The notes under the pieces: model-generated
The model's input: only the letters and a program-made list of their open reading frames with translations
The model's database searches: none
Told to the model about the DNA's origin: nothing
Shown here: piece after piece, positions 21,722 to 33,212 of the stretch
Position numbering within the stretch: the stretch's first letter is position 1
Layout: every line of letters begins with the position of its first letter
Program-made: the position numbers and the translations under genes
Assembly (NCBI GenBank): GCA_905178155.1
Contig: CAJINV010000005.1
Span: 5,287,038 to 5,351,037 of the forward strand
DNA length: 64,000 bases
Direction: 5' to 3'
DNA from: Amoebophrya sp. A120
Taxonomy: Eukaryota > Sar > Dinophyceae > Syndiniales > Amoebophryaceae

Positions 21722-24410
21722 GAAGAAGTGTGAGCAGGACTCGACTACTAGTAAGTACTAAGTTGCATCAGACACAGACTATCACTTGTTCAGAAAATAT
21801 TGAAAAATAGAAGATCTGCAACTACTACTTACAGGAGGTCGTCAACTGCATCTTCCAGCTCTACTGCGTCCGTTGTAGAGCGAGAAGAAGACAGTACAGA
21901 TCTTAGAAGTCTTAAGCTGTCGTGCCGGGGGACGAGTAGAAATGAGTAGTCAGAGATTTTTACGTTCTTACAAAGAAATTGAAATTGCTGCTGACTTCAA
22001 CTGTGCCGGTAGTTGGATCAGTGCGTAGAAGTTTAAGTTTTTCAAATCCACCACGTCGTGTAGCTGCTACACACTGCGCTCTTCAGAAGTAGGCAGAAGT
22101 GAAGTTGTCGTGTCCTGCTCAGTGTTGATTAGTATCTGACGTCGCGGCGGTGACCTATTCGCGTGGCTTATGCGACCGCAGATATCTCCCTGAAAATTTT
22201 TGTTCTTTTACTTTCCTCGATTTATCCATCTATTATGTACGTCACTTGTAGTTGTTCTTTGAAATAAACGATAAAATAATGAAAACTACCACGAATCAAG
22301 TGTTTCTATCTTTTACAACTTTGATATTATTCCGTACAAAGCAACAAAATTGAAAACACAGTCAGCTTCGGGAGAAATCGGAGCGCTAGTTGTCAGTCAG
22401 TAGCTGAGAAAAATAATTCTTGTACCAACGAGTTCTGCCTTGAAGATTTTTTATTTTTACCGAGTTTGTTATTGTTGCTGTTGTGACGCATTAGAAATCA
22501 AATTGTTACATCCAAGAATATAAAATTTCCATTCGTTTGATCATTCATCAAAAAGCCTTTTCCTCTATCCGCTACCTGTACCAAGACACACCATTTTACC
22601 AGCGTTCGACACCACCTTCGGAATACGTAATGTAAATATATATGGTGCGAGCAAGAGCAAGACAAGTTGAAGTTCGAAGAAGTAGTAGTAGAAATTTTCC
22701 CTGAACCTACCACATATTTTTTCCCACAGCGAGCCTTGTTTCGAGCTTCTTTTGTATATAGCATATAATATCGGCAGCACGGTGCGGGCACGACCAGGAG
22801 CGACACAGAACCTCGGCGCAGGAGGAGGGTCGTGCTTATTGATAAAAACACAACAACTTAAGATTACAGCTATAATACTATCATTGGAGTCAGCAAATTT
22901 TCGTTTTAGTAAGCAGCAGAATCAAACGCGTTACACCTGATGTTTATCCTGGTGAAAAATCCAGACAACCTTGTTTCATCATCATCTTGAGAATACAGAT
23001 CAGAAAGAAAACCTTTCATCGCATTTGAAAATTTTGAGCCACGGCGGCCCTCCTTGAAGATGTGGTGCTTAATAAATCGAGCAGAAAACGACCAGGTAAT
23101 TATGTCGCCGCACAGATGGCCATGTTTTTCTTTCCGAGCGAAATTTTCTTCCTGTACATAGTACTAATTTCGTTTATTCGCCTGTACCTAATTCTGGAAC
23201 AAATTATACGTCGTGAATGAGATTCACGAGAAATTGAGACTCAATACGAAAGTTTGAGCGCGCCGGAAAATCATAATTTTCTGACCGGACAAGCGAACGA
23301 CTACGACGAGGAATTGTACTTTTTACCTGACGCGACCACCACGGCAGGTGGAATGAATCAAAAATTTCGTGAGCAAACGAAAATTGGTATAAGCGAAAGA
23401 AAAAGAAAAAGTAGTAGCACCAGAAGCGGTCTAGAGAAACTAGAAGAGAGCGTGCAACGACCACTACCGCGGATGAAATCAGTGGATGATGTTCTCGTCT
23501 GGCGGTTGACGCCTCTTCATGGCTACGCAGGCGCATGATCGTCGCTGTGTGTTGAGTTTGTAGTTCACAACTACCCATAATTGCACCGAGGACAGGTAAA
23601 AGTACTGCAAATTAGTTACCACTCAAACTAGTATTTCAAATCGCAGCTTTGGAGAGAGAAAACCAGCACTGCTGCACCAAATTCACAACGGCGAGAATAT
23701 CAAGTATAATACTAGAAACGAAAGCATCAAAGTCATACTCGATCATGGCATGTTTTTCCATTTTTCATCTTCCCACCAGGTCTCAATTAAGAAGATCAAG
23801 AACAGTTTTCAACCACCCAGGGGAGAGTGTTTGATCGGCTTGACAAATAAAAATCTTGAAATCGATGTAAAGAAAACGTGGAACAAGTAGATCAAGGTCA
23901 TTGCTTGCAGCCGTTTTGATGGTTTCCTCCTTTCAACACAACGCTGCACACCACGTGGGAACATTTTTTGTCGTATAACTAGGATGTGCTCCTGTGAACC
24001 AAATAGCCCAAAAGGCGAAGCACTAGACTAGGAAGCACCGCAAGTAGAAGTTTATTGTTGTGTAACACAGGGATAGCAGGGGCGACACAGTAATAGCTCT
24101 TGACGACTTATTTCACTTTCTCCAGGATCGCAGCGACAAAACAATCAGAGCATCTATTGGTTCATTTATTTTCGTTACATTTTTTGAACAGACACGACAT
24201 TGTGATGCTCCTCCAAGAGAAGACATTTTGAAGTGAAAAAAAAGACCTCTGACACGGACGATTAGGACTGATTTTTCTGACAGATGTGCTATTCTACCAA
24301 TGCTCGCATTGATATTGGGTTGGAGTAGGAGTACTCCGTTCTAGTTGCTCTAGAATATTTGATATAAATTTGTATAATTTCACCATATTGGTCAACATAC
24401 CATCATCACC
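21722..24410. other. Intergenic, no supported gene
   Basis: AT-rich spacer. A 94-codon frame at 23254-23538 has a plausible-looking polar composition but matches nothing I know and has no supporting exon structure. No introner is visible in this spacer, in keeping with introners being seen where transcripts are. Confidence 0.5.
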
Positions 24411-27400
24411 ATGGGCTACAGCAATTCGAGCCGCGACCACCACTACGACCGGCGGGGCGGGGACAGAGACCGAGACCGAGAGCGGCGACACCATGATAAC
24501 AGCACTCGACGAGATGATGACCGCGACCGGAGAGGAGCAGATCCTAGAGCAGATAGAGATCGACACCACCGCGCCGATGGAGAGCAGCGGATGAAAAAGC
24601 CTCGCGAGGACGCCAAGCGGTCCGCCCGAGCTGGCGCCGAGGATGTTGAGAGGGCTACGACCGAGGACTTCATCGAGACCCACAAGCGGGCGAACAGCCG
24701 GCACCACGAGCAAGTCGCGCAGCAGCAGCAGTACCAGCGGGAGCTGTTTATGAATTGCAAAAGTGTAGTCGTACGAGTGTTATAAATTGCATTACAAATA
24801 ATTTGTATTTGAATTTGCGCAGCATTACAAATGGAATTTGTAATGCTGTTTTACCTTACAAAGAAGATTTGTCATGCATATATTGCAATTACTACGAGTG
24901 CGATACTTTTTCACTGGATACTGTACTTGCAGCAACAACAGCAGGACAGCCAGTTGAACGTGAAAAAGGCGCGGTCGGAGATGCTCCGGGAGCAGCTGAA
25001 TTACACCAACGAGGAGAACCCCTTCGGGGACAGCAAGCTCACCGAGAAGTTCACGTGGCACAAGAAGAACGAAGCGGACGGCAACCGGAAGCTGACGAAG
25101 GAGGAAAAAATTGCCATGAACGCGGAAATATCAAATGCAAAAGTGTCTGGGTCTGGAAGAATGCAACTTGTAATGCGTATTTCAGAACACAGAAAAGGCT
25201 CTCATGCATGCGTCGCAAGAAAAGCTGCCCACTTTTTGTCAGCAAAATAGGGGACTTGTCATGCGGATTCGGCATTCTTGCGGAAGCTTCTCGAAACCTG
25301 TGATGCTAGAGCTTCCACGCCAGACCTTTTGTGTCATGCAAAAACAGCATGACTCTTCCAAACCCAGACATTTTTACATTTGATAGGAAAAGATCAAGGA
25401 AATCCAAAAAGTCCGGGCCCGGCGGGAGGAGCGAGAAAAGGAGCGCCTGGAGCTGGAGCAGCAGCGGGAATTGCTGGATATGCATTGCAAATATGTCTGG
25501 GTCGTCTGGAACATTCAACATTGCGAGACTTGTAATGCTGAACGCCCATAGTCCTGAACTCCAACTCTGTCATGCATGTTGCGGAATAGCACCGCAGCTT
25601 CTGTTCGATTTCGAAGAAACAAAGGGTTGTTTCTCATGCGCGTGACGCACCACAGAACCTTCGCTCAAAAACTGCTCATGCGTTGCTGTGTACCTACTGT
25701 GCTGAGTTTGTGATTCATGCATTAGCATGACAATTTTCCAGACCTCCCAGGCATATTTGCAATGCATAGTGGAAAGGGAAAAGCAAATGGAAGAGAACAA
25801 CGACTGGTTTAACAAGGAAGACTATCAAGTGCGAAAGTGTTTGGGTCTGGAAGGTTGGAGCTTGTGATGCTAACTTTGGGCTCTAAAAAAATCTGTATTG
25901 CATGATCAGCAAGACGAGGAGTCTAGTTTGTGCGACGAGAGGAGGGCATTTGTCATGCGCAATAGGCATCAGGAAGGGTGCTAAAAATCTGTGATGGTAG
26001 GGCATGCATCACACACAATCCTGGATCATGCAAAATATGCATGACAAACCCGGCAAGATTCTAGACCCAGACACTTTTGCATTTGATAAAGACGAGTTTC
26101 AGTACGTCCAGACGGTGGAGAAGGCGCACATGAGAATCCAGCAGATATCAAGAAGAAAAATCACCCCTCCCCATATCAAATCGGAAATCTGTGATGCAGA
26201 TTTGTGGTCACAGATCAGCTTTGTCATGCTAGAAGGGAAAAGATGCGGACTATGGTGCCGGTTGGTGTGCTGGGAAAGCCTTGCATCTTCAGCATGACAG
26301 GAGGCAGCTGGAAGTGGGAAGCACAATGGCAAATCGCCTGCAATCGAGGCCACAACTGCGGCTCTTGGCCTTCTAGCATTACAAGTCGACTTGTGTACTC
26401 AAATACAACACTACAAATTTCGTTTTCGATATGGGGCGGAGGGGGAATTTTTTCTTTGGATAGCGGAGACGCGAGAACCTCTTGGATTTGCTGCTGTGCT
26501 CCCTCTATGCTCTGCAAAAGTATCGTACTCGTAATAATTGTAATCATGCATGACAAATCTTGTTTCTTAGCCAAATCAGCATTACAAACTTCATTTTTCC
26601 ACTTCTCGGAAAATTTGTATTGCGATTTATACTAGTACGATGCTTTTGCAATGCATACCCTCCTGGTCTGCGACAACGACATTGTGAAGGCGGTTAGTAA
26701 CGAGTTCTCCGGCACCGGGGCGCACGTATGCATTGCAAAAGTATTTTCACACTTCTACACTACGTAGAAATCGCATGGCAAATTTTCTCAGCATGAAAAA
26801 TGAAATTTGTAATGCTGGTTTACTGTAAGAAGAGGATTTGTCATGCACCGTGTCCATGCCTGCGATTACTACGGTACGAGTGCGAGGATACTTTTGCAAT
26901 GCATAGCACGGGTTGCTCGACGACGGGAGCGCGGAGTTGAAAAAGAAGCGGGAAAACCTGTCCGGCGACATCGTTATGAACTGCAAAAGCATCGTACTCG
27001 TATAAATGCATTACAAACTTCCTCAGCATGAGAAATAAAATTTGTCATGCGGATTTACCTTAAGAAAAAAATTTGCAATGCAAGACTTGCATTTAATATA
27101 CGAGTACGATACTTTTGCACAGGATAATCGTTTTGCTCGACCAAAACCCGGTGGACAAAATCGAGCAAGTTTTGTCGCACGGGCAGCTGAGAATTCTCCT
27201 CGACGGCGCGAAATTGGTCGACGACACGAAACACTACGACTACTGGAAGTCGCTCTGTTTGGTGTTGCAATTCAACATTGACAAGATGAACAACTTGAAG
27301 AACGCCGGGGAAAATTTGGACCGGGACCTGCACGAGCTGTTGGAGGGGCAGTCCACCGAGGAACTGGAGCAGACCAGGCTGGAACTCGAGGAGTCTCTGG

Positions 27401-30400
27401 AAAACGAAAAATACAACGACCCGGAGGACTACACGGACTACGTGTTCTACAAACGCGTCATCGAGCGGATCCCGCTCTACCAGGCACGGTGCCTGCTGGC
27501 TTTCAAGCACTTCGAGTCGCTTCGCTTGGCCAAGGAGGTCGCGATGGGCAGTCGGGGCAAGATATCCTGTGTAAAAACGTCCCCAGCCCAGAGTTGTCAT
27601 GCAAATGTGCAATGACAGGAACAGTTGTAATGCGCAGTTCCATGAGACGAGGCATTTCCAATCGTGTTTTGGAATTTGTAATGTTGTAAACAGGTTGAGA
27701 GTGTGGCTTTCTCATGCGGCTTCCCTTGCCAACCAGCACTACACTGCAGAGGGAAAGAACTTGTCATGCACAGCTCCCAAAGCTTGGAGATTTGTGTTGC
27801 TAGATTCCCAACTTGACGTATGTGGCCGGGACGTTTTTGCTTAGGATACAAGATCGCGGTGCGCCAGTCGCAAGGGATCATCGACGACAGCAAGTATGAG
27901 GCAAAACATATCAAAAGGAAAAATCCCCCCTCCCCATATCAAAGCGAAGTTTCTGATGCTGGATTTGCGTACACAAATCAGATTTGTCTTGCTAGAGAAG
28001 ACTTCTGCAGGTCTATGCTGAGCCTGAATAGAAGGTTTTGGCCTAGGCGCTGAGCATGGCAAACGTCTGGTCTGTAGGGCCAACAGCATCACAAACTGCT
28101 TGCAGAATCCGGCGGAGCCTGTGGAGTTGCGTTCTTGCAAGACAGAGACGATTTGCGTTTGCGAGTCAGCATTACAAATCGTGCCTTTTCTATATGGGGA
28201 GGGGGGATTTTTCCTTACGATAAAACAGGAGCTGAACACCTACGGGGGAGACAATATTTGGGGAAACCGGCGGGAGATTATCACGGAAATATGACAGTGC
28301 ACAACTCCCTGCCCCCTCATTTGTATAGCATGAACGGCAATACAAGCATCAGCAAGAGTGCCAGTCTTGCATGACAAATTTGCACTGGATTATAGTGCTA
28401 TTTCAGCTACCAAAATTTGTCATGCACGCAGTGCCAAGAGGCAAAGGGTAGTAAATTGGGTACTTTGCATGACAAACGAGGGGGAGGGGGAGTTGTGCAC
28501 GGTCATAGGAAACACTAGACGACGTGAAGGGCCTCGGGGTGAACATCGGGGGCAAGTCTGATATCTCCGAAGTCGCGCAAAATATCCCACGAAAAAACTG
28601 TTTCACTGTGAACTTGTGATGCATGGAATGGAACACAAAACTATTTGTCTTGCTGCACATGCATAGAGCATTGGAGTTTCAAGTGTGTTTTTCCCTATGG
28701 GAACTGTGCGCATGGCAAATTTTCTGTGCCATGTGTAACAAACTACTTGTGATGCAGATCTTGCAAAATCATCACAGTGAAACAGTTTTTCCCTGCGATA
28801 CAAAACGCAGCAAAAGCAGTCGCGGCCTCGAAAAACGCGGGAGGGGCGGGGGCGAAAGATGTACTTTTAGACTTACTTTATAAAATTTGGATAGGATAGC
28901 TTAGCTGCAGCTTGGTTGATGATCATCTTTTTTCCTCGGTTGTAAATGCAAGACATTCGTCATTCGTTCTCGTTTCATTAAGTGTAGTGAGCATAGCGAA
29001 TGCTTAGTTGTGTTGCTCATTTCCCTAACTTTCGCCACCTCGGTTGTAGTACATCGATCTTGTGTCAAATTAGGTTCTTCTTGAATGAAGTCCGATACTA
29101 AACCTTATCAACAGCCCAACGCCAAGGGTCCGCAGCGCAGCACGGTGATGACGCGCGACATGAAAGCGGATATCAAAACCGAGGCTGCGAAAGACCAATT
29201 TGAAATGGACGACGACGACAAGGCCTACAGTTCCGACGACGAGGAGGCCAAACCCTACAAGACCCGGTATGGCGTTCTCAAGCGTTACATTCTCAATTGC
29301 GACACGATTTGTCATGCAAAATGAGCATCAACATCCACACAGTGAAGATGGTTTGACAACTTTGAGCATCAACTGGTCGATGGTTTGACAGCTGTGGTCT
29401 GTGCACTTGCCCTGTTCGCCCGTGCCGCAGGTAAGGCACAAACGGCCCAGCCTCCCCTGTCCGGGCGGGGTTGCGGTTTAGGGGAGAGTCTCGCCCCTTA
29501 ACCCAAAGGGGTACGTCGTCTCTTCCGTGAGAACAAAAACGTAAGGCGTAAAATGGGTCGGGTCCTGGATCGTTCTGTATGTTGGGCTGTCGCGCTCGGC
29601 TAGCTGGCCGGGCTGTACTGATCAGGTGTGGTGGGTAGCTCCCGACTGGTTGGCACTTTTCAAGGGGCGACTTGCCGTGGTAGCGCTCGGCTTTTGTATG
29701 ATGAGGTCGCCGAAAGTGCTTCCTCGTCCATCCCCCCGGGGAGGGGATCCTTGACCTGTGGCGCTGGGAGCGGGTGTCCACTACATGATGATGATGAAGA
29801 GGCTACTTCGCATGACAAATGTTGGAAAGGCTAAACAGCACCTAAATCTTATCTGCGCGGAGTTTCTAATGCTACAGGTGCAACCTCCATTCTTTGTCTC
29901 TTGCCATTTTTGCATTAGAAATTTATGTAACAGTTGAGAATGTAACGTTTGAGAACTCCATACCCGGCGCAAGCAGTACTTCTGTCCCGAGCCGCGACAG
30001 ATTTATGCTGAGTAAAACCGTCCCCACCCCAGGGTCGTCATGCAAATCTGCATGCCAAAAAAGTTTCTCATGCGGAGCCCCATGAGAAGCATTTTCTAGT
30101 CGTGTTATGGAGTTTGTGGTGCTAGAATCAGCATGATATGCTAGAGCTGTGATGCTGCTGAACTAGCGAAACAGGATCACACTATGACGGCAAACTTGTC
30201 ATGCGAAACAGCGAAAGCTGGGTGATTTGTCTAGCAGATTTCCCATCTTGACTCTGGTGCGGGGACGTTTTTAAACAGGATAAGATGGACGACGGTTTTA
30301 CGATGGACGGCCGCACCGGGGAGGAGGGCATGGAGGACAACGGTGGCGGCGCCGCGGGCAGTTCCCCCATGAAGATTTCGCCCGAGTCACCTGACCCCGA

Positions 30401-33212
30401 GGACGACGAAGATGAGGAGAGCGAGTTCATCAGTCTGAGCCCACGACTGGTCCCCCTGAAGCAGCACATCAAGCGCGACCAGCTGGAGGAACAGCAAGAG
30501 AAGAATAGCGGCAATAAAGACGCGTCTTCGTCGAATAAAGACAAGAACAGTCTGACCAATATCAACTGTAAAAGTGTCTGGGTCTGGAAGAATGCCAGAC
30601 TTGTCATGCAGATTTTACATGACTCATGAGGTCTCGCAAGTAGGACAGAGCATGACAGATTCTGTGAGAGTTCTATCATGCCTCTCCTGCATGAGAAACT
30701 GCCTCTCGATTAGGTCAAAAGTGGACAGCTTTTGGCTATCATGCAACACAGATTTTTGCATGCTTCCAGTTTAGCATGACAAGTTGCATTCTTCCAGACC
30801 CAGACATATATTTTTACATTTGATAACCAAAATTCAGTCCATGACCTCTCTCGACGACATCGATTCGCTGATTCAGTCCCAGCAGATGGATATGCACTGC
30901 AAAAGTTGTATCGTACAACCTTGTATAAATGCATCTCAAATTTCCTCAGCATGAGAAATATGAATTTGTAATGCGGATTTTGCTTCAGAAAAAGATTTGT
31001 GATGCATTTTCACAATTCCTACGAGTACGATGCTTTCGCAGTGCACAATGGATTTCAAACTCCTAACCCTGGACGAGGACGAGAAACAGCGGCGGAAAAA
31101 TTTTATCGAAAGAAAAAAAGTTACAGTTACACATTTGTAGTGAATTCAGCATCACAAAGTTGCCCCGCATGACCACAGAGGAAGCTTGCAATGCAGAGAT
31201 TATAAGGCAAAAGCTAACTCGAACGAGGCTCGCAAGCATTTTGCGCATGACAGAGGCTGTCTGTCTTGCTGGTTTTGCATCACAGTGTGTAATAACTGTA
31301 ACACTTTTTCTTGGGATAAATTTCCAAAACTTGCTCCTCAGATACGGCGAAGAGCCGGACGAACAGGGGGATAAGTGGCTGGAAATGATGCGCAACCGCG
31401 AGGGCGCCTCAACCGGCAACGATTATCCCGAGCAAAAATGTCCCCACCCCGTAGTCAAGTTGGTAAATCTGCAACACAAATTCCGAAGTTTTGGGAGTTG
31501 TGCATGTCAAGTTTCCATCTGCAGTGTAGTGGTGGTTAGCACCAAGGGAATCCGCATGACAAAGCCACTGTCTCACCCTATTTACAGCATGACAAATTCC
31601 AAAACACGTCTGGGAATTCCTCTCATGGAGATGCGCATTGCAAATCGATTCCTGTCATTGCGGATTTGCATGACAAGAACTCTGGGGTCGGGACGTTTTT
31701 GCTCAGGATAACGACTGGGCCGACTTCAACGTGGGGGGCAAAGTCGACGTATCCTGTGCAAAAGTATCGTACTCGTACTGATCGCGTTCATGCATTACAA
31801 GTTTCTTTCTCAAGTGAAATCCACATGACAAATTTTATTTTTCATGCTGAGGAAGTTTGTCATGCGATTTATACTAGTACGATGCTTTTGCATGTCATAC
31901 GACGACGCGGTGGCTAATTTACCGATCGACAGCGAAACTGGCATGCTGATCGAGGGAGCCGCCGGTCCCGCTGCTGGAATAAACAAGGCGAAAAATAACG
32001 ACACCCACCACGGATTGGTGCAATTGAGCAAAATCCACTACGATTGGGAGAAGAAGTACCGACCACGCAAGCCGCGGTTTTTATCAAATGTAAAAATATC
32101 TGGGTCTGGAAGAATGCTAGACTTGTCATGCAGGTTTTCCATGACTCATGACGTCTGGTATGTAGGACATAGCATGACAGATTCTGTGAGAGTTCTATCG
32201 TGCCTATCCTGCATGAGAAACTGCCGCTCGATTAGGTCAAAAGTGGGCAGCTTTTGGTAATCGTGCAACACAGACTTTTACATGATTCAGATTTAGCATG
32301 ACAAGCTGCTTTGTTCCAGACCCAGACATTTTTGCATTCCATAGCTTTTCAACCGTGTGAAAACCGGGTTTTGGTGGAACAAGTTATCAGAATGAAAAAT
32401 CCCCCCTCCCCGTACTTATTCAAACGGAAATTTCTGTTGCTGGATTTGCGTACACAAAGTAGATTTGTCTTGCTGTCGAGGACTGCAGGCGCATATCAAG
32501 CCTGAGAAGACAGGTTTTGGCCTAGGCGCTTAGCATGACAGACGTCTACGCTGTAGGAGTATGAGCATGACAAACCGCTTGTAGAATGCGGCGGCGCCTG
32601 TGGAGTTGCCTTCATGCAATACAGAGACGATTTGTGGTCACAAATCAGCAACGCAAATTTTCGAAAACGTGCCTGGTCATGATGGGGAGGGGGGATTTTT
32701 CCTTGTGATACAAGTACAACTCCACCCACTACGACACCGAGGTGCCGCCCCCGAAAGTGGTGCAGGGGTACCGATTCAACATTTTCTACCCGGATTTGGT
32801 GGACGCGAAGCGATCCATATCCTGTGCAAAAGTATCGTACTCGTAGTATTTGTATTATATCGCAGCTGTGTGTATGTATTACAAATCTAGTTGGTTAGGT
32901 AAGTTCGCATTACAGATTCAATTTGTAATGTTGAGCTTATTTGTATTGCGATTTGTACTAGTACGATACTTTTGCAGTGCATAATCCACGCCGAAATACT
33001 ACATTGAGAAGGACCAGACGCAGGGGAACACCATGGAGACGCAGGAAACGGTACTCTTACGGTTCTCCGCCGGGGCGCCCTACGAGGACATTGCGTTCAA
33101 AATTGTGAACAAGGAGTGGAACCTGAATCCGCGAAGGGGGTTCCGGGCGGTCTACGATCGCGGAGTCTTGCAGCTCTACTTCAACTTTAAGGGATTCAAT
33201 TACCGGCGATAG
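24411..33212 (+). CDS. CACTIN: Cactin, spliceosome-associated conserved protein (945 aa)
   Basis: Cactin is a conserved nuclear protein that associates with the spliceosome and is needed for faithful splicing. Twenty-four exons sum to 2838 bases, an exact 946 codons: 24411-24747, 24925-25128, 25391-25478, 25774-25822, 26094-26145, 26468-26505, 26663-26726, 26911-26974, 27132-27562, 27854-27908, 28228-28289, 28513-28582, 28806-28860, 29091-29267, 29968-30003, 30288-30559, 30831-30890, 31053-31103, 31324-31423, 31716-31749, 31905-32081, 32349-32384, 32716-32817, 32989-33212. The N-terminus is Arg/Asp-rich, followed by the N-P-F-G-D-x-x-L signature near residue 145 and a charged helix. The last 125 residues are the cactin C-terminal domain, with P-R-K-P-R-F-F-N-R-V, P-P-P-K-V-V-Q-G-Y, F-N-I-F-Y-P-D-L and a final Y-R-R. 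Only one intron (28861-29090) is canonical GT-AG; 22 are introners. Confidence 0.96.
24749..24920 (+). mobile_element. Introner, family A
   Basis: 172 bp; TSD ctgtt / ctgta, one mismatch; right end CACTGGATA. Cactin intron 1, after the Gln-rich run. Confidence 0.9.
25129..25385 (+). mobile_element. Introner, family B
   Basis: 257 bp; TSD ggaaa at 25124-25128 and 25386-25390. The join restores a charged helix (N-A-E-K-I-K-E-I). Confidence 0.93.
25479..25768 (+). mobile_element. Introner, family B
   Basis: 290 bp; left end TATGCATTGC as in many A elements but B-type arms; TSD ctgga / gtgga with one mismatch. Confidence 0.88.
25823..26088 (+). mobile_element. Introner, family B
   Basis: 266 bp; TSD aagac at 25818-25822 and 26089-26093; joined peptide N-K-E-D-E-F-Q. 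Confidence 0.92.
26146..26462 (+). mobile_element. Introner, family D
   Basis: 317 bp; TSD gcaga / gcgga. Arms carry cccctccccatatc and its inverse. Confidence 0.9.
26506..26657 (+). mobile_element. Introner, family A
   Basis: 152 bp; TSD ccctc at 26501-26505 and 26658-26662. The upstream exon is only 38 bases long. Confidence 0.92.
26727..26905 (+). mobile_element. Introner, family A
   Basis: 179 bp, longer than usual because of small insertions in both arms; TSD gcacg at 26722-26726 and 26906-26910. Confidence 0.9.
26975..27126 (+). mobile_element. Introner, family A
   Basis: 152 bp; TSD atcgt at 26970-26974 and 27127-27131; the longest cactin exon (431 bases) follows. Confidence 0.93.
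27563..27848 (+). mobile_element. Introner, family C
   Basis: 286 bp; TSD caaga at 27558-27562 and 27849-27853; joined codons read G-K-I-A-V-R. Confidence 0.93.
27909..28222 (+). mobile_element. Introner, family D
   Basis: 314 bp; left end TATCAAAAGGAAAAATCCCC; TSD aaaca at 27904-27908 and 28223-28227. Confidence 0.93.
28290..28507 (+). mobile_element. Introner, family F
   Basis: 218 bp; left end TATGACAGTGCACAACTCCC; TSD ggaaa at 28285-28289 and 28508-28512. Confidence 0.92.
28583..28800 (+). mobile_element. Introner, family E
   Basis: 218 bp; left end TATCCCACGAAAAAACTGTT; TSD caaaa at 28578-28582 and 28801-28805. Confidence 0.93.
29268..29962 (+). mobile_element. Introner, family J, enlarged by GC-rich insertion
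   Basis: 695 bp against 236-259 for the other J copies; TSD cccgg at 29263-29267 and 29963-29967. About 430 bp of GC-rich DNA (roughly 29390-29810) is nested inside, ending in the segment shared with 16098-16184. Host exons still join in frame (K-T-R-R-K-Q). Confidence 0.9.
29712..29797 (+). repeat. GC-rich nested repeat, copy 2
   Basis: Near-identical to 16098-16184, ending in a shorter GAT run. It is the downstream end of the larger insertion in the J introner. The part upstream of it (29390-29711) has no match in the D introner, so either copy 1 is truncated or the repeat is a separate unit. Confidence 0.85.
30004..30282 (+). mobile_element. Introner, family C
   Basis: 279 bp; TSD agatt / agatg. 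The left end is slightly mutated (TATGCTGAGTAAAACCGTCC). It follows a 36-base exon. Confidence 0.88.
30560..30825 (+). mobile_element. Introner, family B
   Basis: 266 bp; TSD accaa at 30555-30559 and 30826-30830; joined peptide S-L-T-K-I-Q. Confidence 0.92.
30891..31047 (+). mobile_element. Introner, family A
   Basis: 157 bp; TSD atgga at 30886-30890 and 31048-31052. The right end is GCAGTGCACA instead of ...ATA, an unusual loss of the terminal triplet. Confidence 0.9.
31104..31318 (+). mobile_element. Introner, family H
   Basis: 215 bp; left end TATCGAAAGAAAAAAAGTTA; TSD aattt at 31099-31103 and 31319-31323; joined peptide R-K-N-F-Q-N. Confidence 0.9.
31424..31710 (+). mobile_element. Introner, family C
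   Basis: 287 bp; TSD acgat / acgac, one mismatch; left end TATCCCGAGCAAAAATGTCC. Confidence 0.9.
31750..31899 (+). mobile_element. Introner, family A
   Basis: 150 bp; TSD cgacg at 31745-31749 and 31900-31904; right end GCATGTCATA. Confidence 0.92.
32082..32343 (+). mobile_element. Introner, family B
   Basis: 262 bp; TSD gtttt / gcttt. It splits the strongly conserved cactin motif P-R-F-F-N-R-V; excision restores it exactly. Confidence 0.92.
32385..32710 (+). mobile_element. Introner, family D
   Basis: 326 bp; TSD caagt at 32380-32384 and 32711-32715. It splits the conserved W-N-K-Y-N motif, again restored by excision. Confidence 0.94.
32818..32983 (+). mobile_element. Introner, family A
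   Basis: 166 bp; TSD atcca at 32813-32817 and 32984-32988; excision gives the conserved R-S-T-P-x-Y-Y of the cactin C-terminal domain. Confidence 0.94.

Noticed and set aside
23254-23538. 94-codon open frame in the spacer before cactin
   Set aside because: Polar, plausible composition, but no recognisable motif, no exon continuity and no neighbouring support; could equally be accidental.
29471-29510. tRNA- or rRNA-like stem in the GC-rich insertion
   Set aside because: A short near-palindrome (ttaggggaga/tctcgccccttaa) is present but no tRNA arms or conserved rRNA core could be found.
30182-30679. 165-codon - strand frame and similar antisense frames across cactin
   Set aside because: They are shadows of acidic Asp/Glu-rich cactin exons plus introner sequence.
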